NCBI RefSeq assembly: GCF_017873605.1
Contig: NZ_JAGGKI010000033.1
Location: 1-40,100, forward strand
From: Paenibacillus lactis
GTDB lineage: Bacteria; Bacillota; Bacilli; Paenibacillales; Paenibacillaceae
Direction: 5' to 3'
Length of the DNA: 40,100 nucleotides
In this document: positions 40,051 through 40,100 of the stretch, piece after piece
How positions within the stretch are numbered: the stretch's first letter is position 1
How the letters are laid out: every line of letters starts with the position of its first letter
The notes under the pieces: model-generated
The model's database searches: none
Told to the model about the DNA's origin: nothing
Seen by the model: only the letters and a program-made list of their open reading frames with translations
Program-made: the position numbers and the translations under genes

Positions 40051-40100
40051 ACCACCCGCTATGCGGGTGGAGGGATCGAGGGTTTGACCAACAAGACCAT
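40051..40100 (+). mobile_element. Left end of an IS200-type element
   Basis: CCACCCGC (40052-40059) and GCGGGTGG (40063-40070) form a tight 8-bp hairpin with loop TAT. A likely tnpA start follows 13 bases later. A hairpin close to the transposase start is the usual left end in IS200/IS605 elements. The element continues past the window. Confidence 0.5.
40084..40100 (+). CDS. tnpA: Partial start of IS200-type transposase TnpA
   Basis: TTG at 40084 opens (M)TNKT to the window edge. IS200 TnpA proteins commonly begin with M-[AT]-N-K-T followed by a conserved HTKW. GAGGG lies just upstream, very close. Only five complete codons are visible, so the call rests on this start and the adjacent end hairpin. 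TnpA would be a small HUH single-strand transposase. Confidence 0.4.

Noticed and set aside
1..40100. CRISPR arrays, tRNA or rRNA genes
   Set aside because: No regularly spaced repeats and no cloverleaf or rRNA-like segments were seen in any intergenic stretch.

Overview
The window looks like a low-to-moderate-GC Firmicute of the Paenibacillus/Bacillus group. The evidence is strong GGAGG-type ribosome sites, TTG and GTG starts, Gram-positive lipoproteins, an AddAB-type rather than RecBCD-type recombination nuclease, a BlaI/M56 regulatory pair, and operators resembling the Bacillus LexA box. Most of it reads as an accessory DNA-processing and defence island. Both ends of the window carry hairpins of the IS200/IS605 kind, and the last 17 bases look like the first codons of an IS200-type transposase.

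Layout. Positions 1-98 hold a hairpin-rich probable insertion-sequence end. 99-1766 (minus) is a BlaR1-like M56 protease and BlaI-like repressor pair, with three matching operator dyads at 1804-1885. 2048-5931 holds small envelope, secreted and lipoprotein genes, mostly unknown, mixed with short decayed fragments. 6420-12800 is a repair or stress cluster: a MazG-like pyrophosphohydrolase, two tandem paralogous PLD-nuclease/SF2-helicase proteins (the second with a DUF3427-type tail) and a NUDIX hydrolase. 12947-19582 is a HIRAN-domain protein, then a short AddB-like nuclease and an AddA-like helicase-nuclease that overlap by 8 bases. 19797-21425 is a WYL regulator convergent with a DEDDh exonuclease.

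21729-30612 is a four-gene type III-like restriction-modification cassette: a SNF2-like helicase, a DUF4391 protein, a Mod methyltransferase and a Res helicase-nuclease. 30643-32621 is a three-gene set I cannot name: a SAP-like N-terminal protein, a small four-cysteine protein and a small Asn/Gly/Thr-rich plus helical protein, closed by a strong terminator.

33163-39951 is the most striking part, a complete pPIWI-RE three-gene cassette. It encodes a zinc-ribbon/REase protein, a DinG/XPD-like Fe-S helicase with a pPIWI_RE_Z-type N-terminus, and the pPIWI-RE Argonaute/PIWI-fold protein. The genes overlap each other, two use TTG or GTG starts, and a perfect 12-bp-stem terminator ends the operon. 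A LexA/SOS-box-like site lies 67 bases before the first start codon. A near-identical 20-base element lies before the HIRAN gene, which suggests that damage-induced expression may link the two regions.

How the parts may work together (inference): the type III cassette and pPIWI-RE cassette are two separate anti-invader systems, and the AddAB-like, PLD-helicase and exonuclease genes process DNA ends. The MazG-like and NUDIX enzymes would clean or limit nucleotide pools. All family calls were made by reading motifs in the translations; no database search was run.
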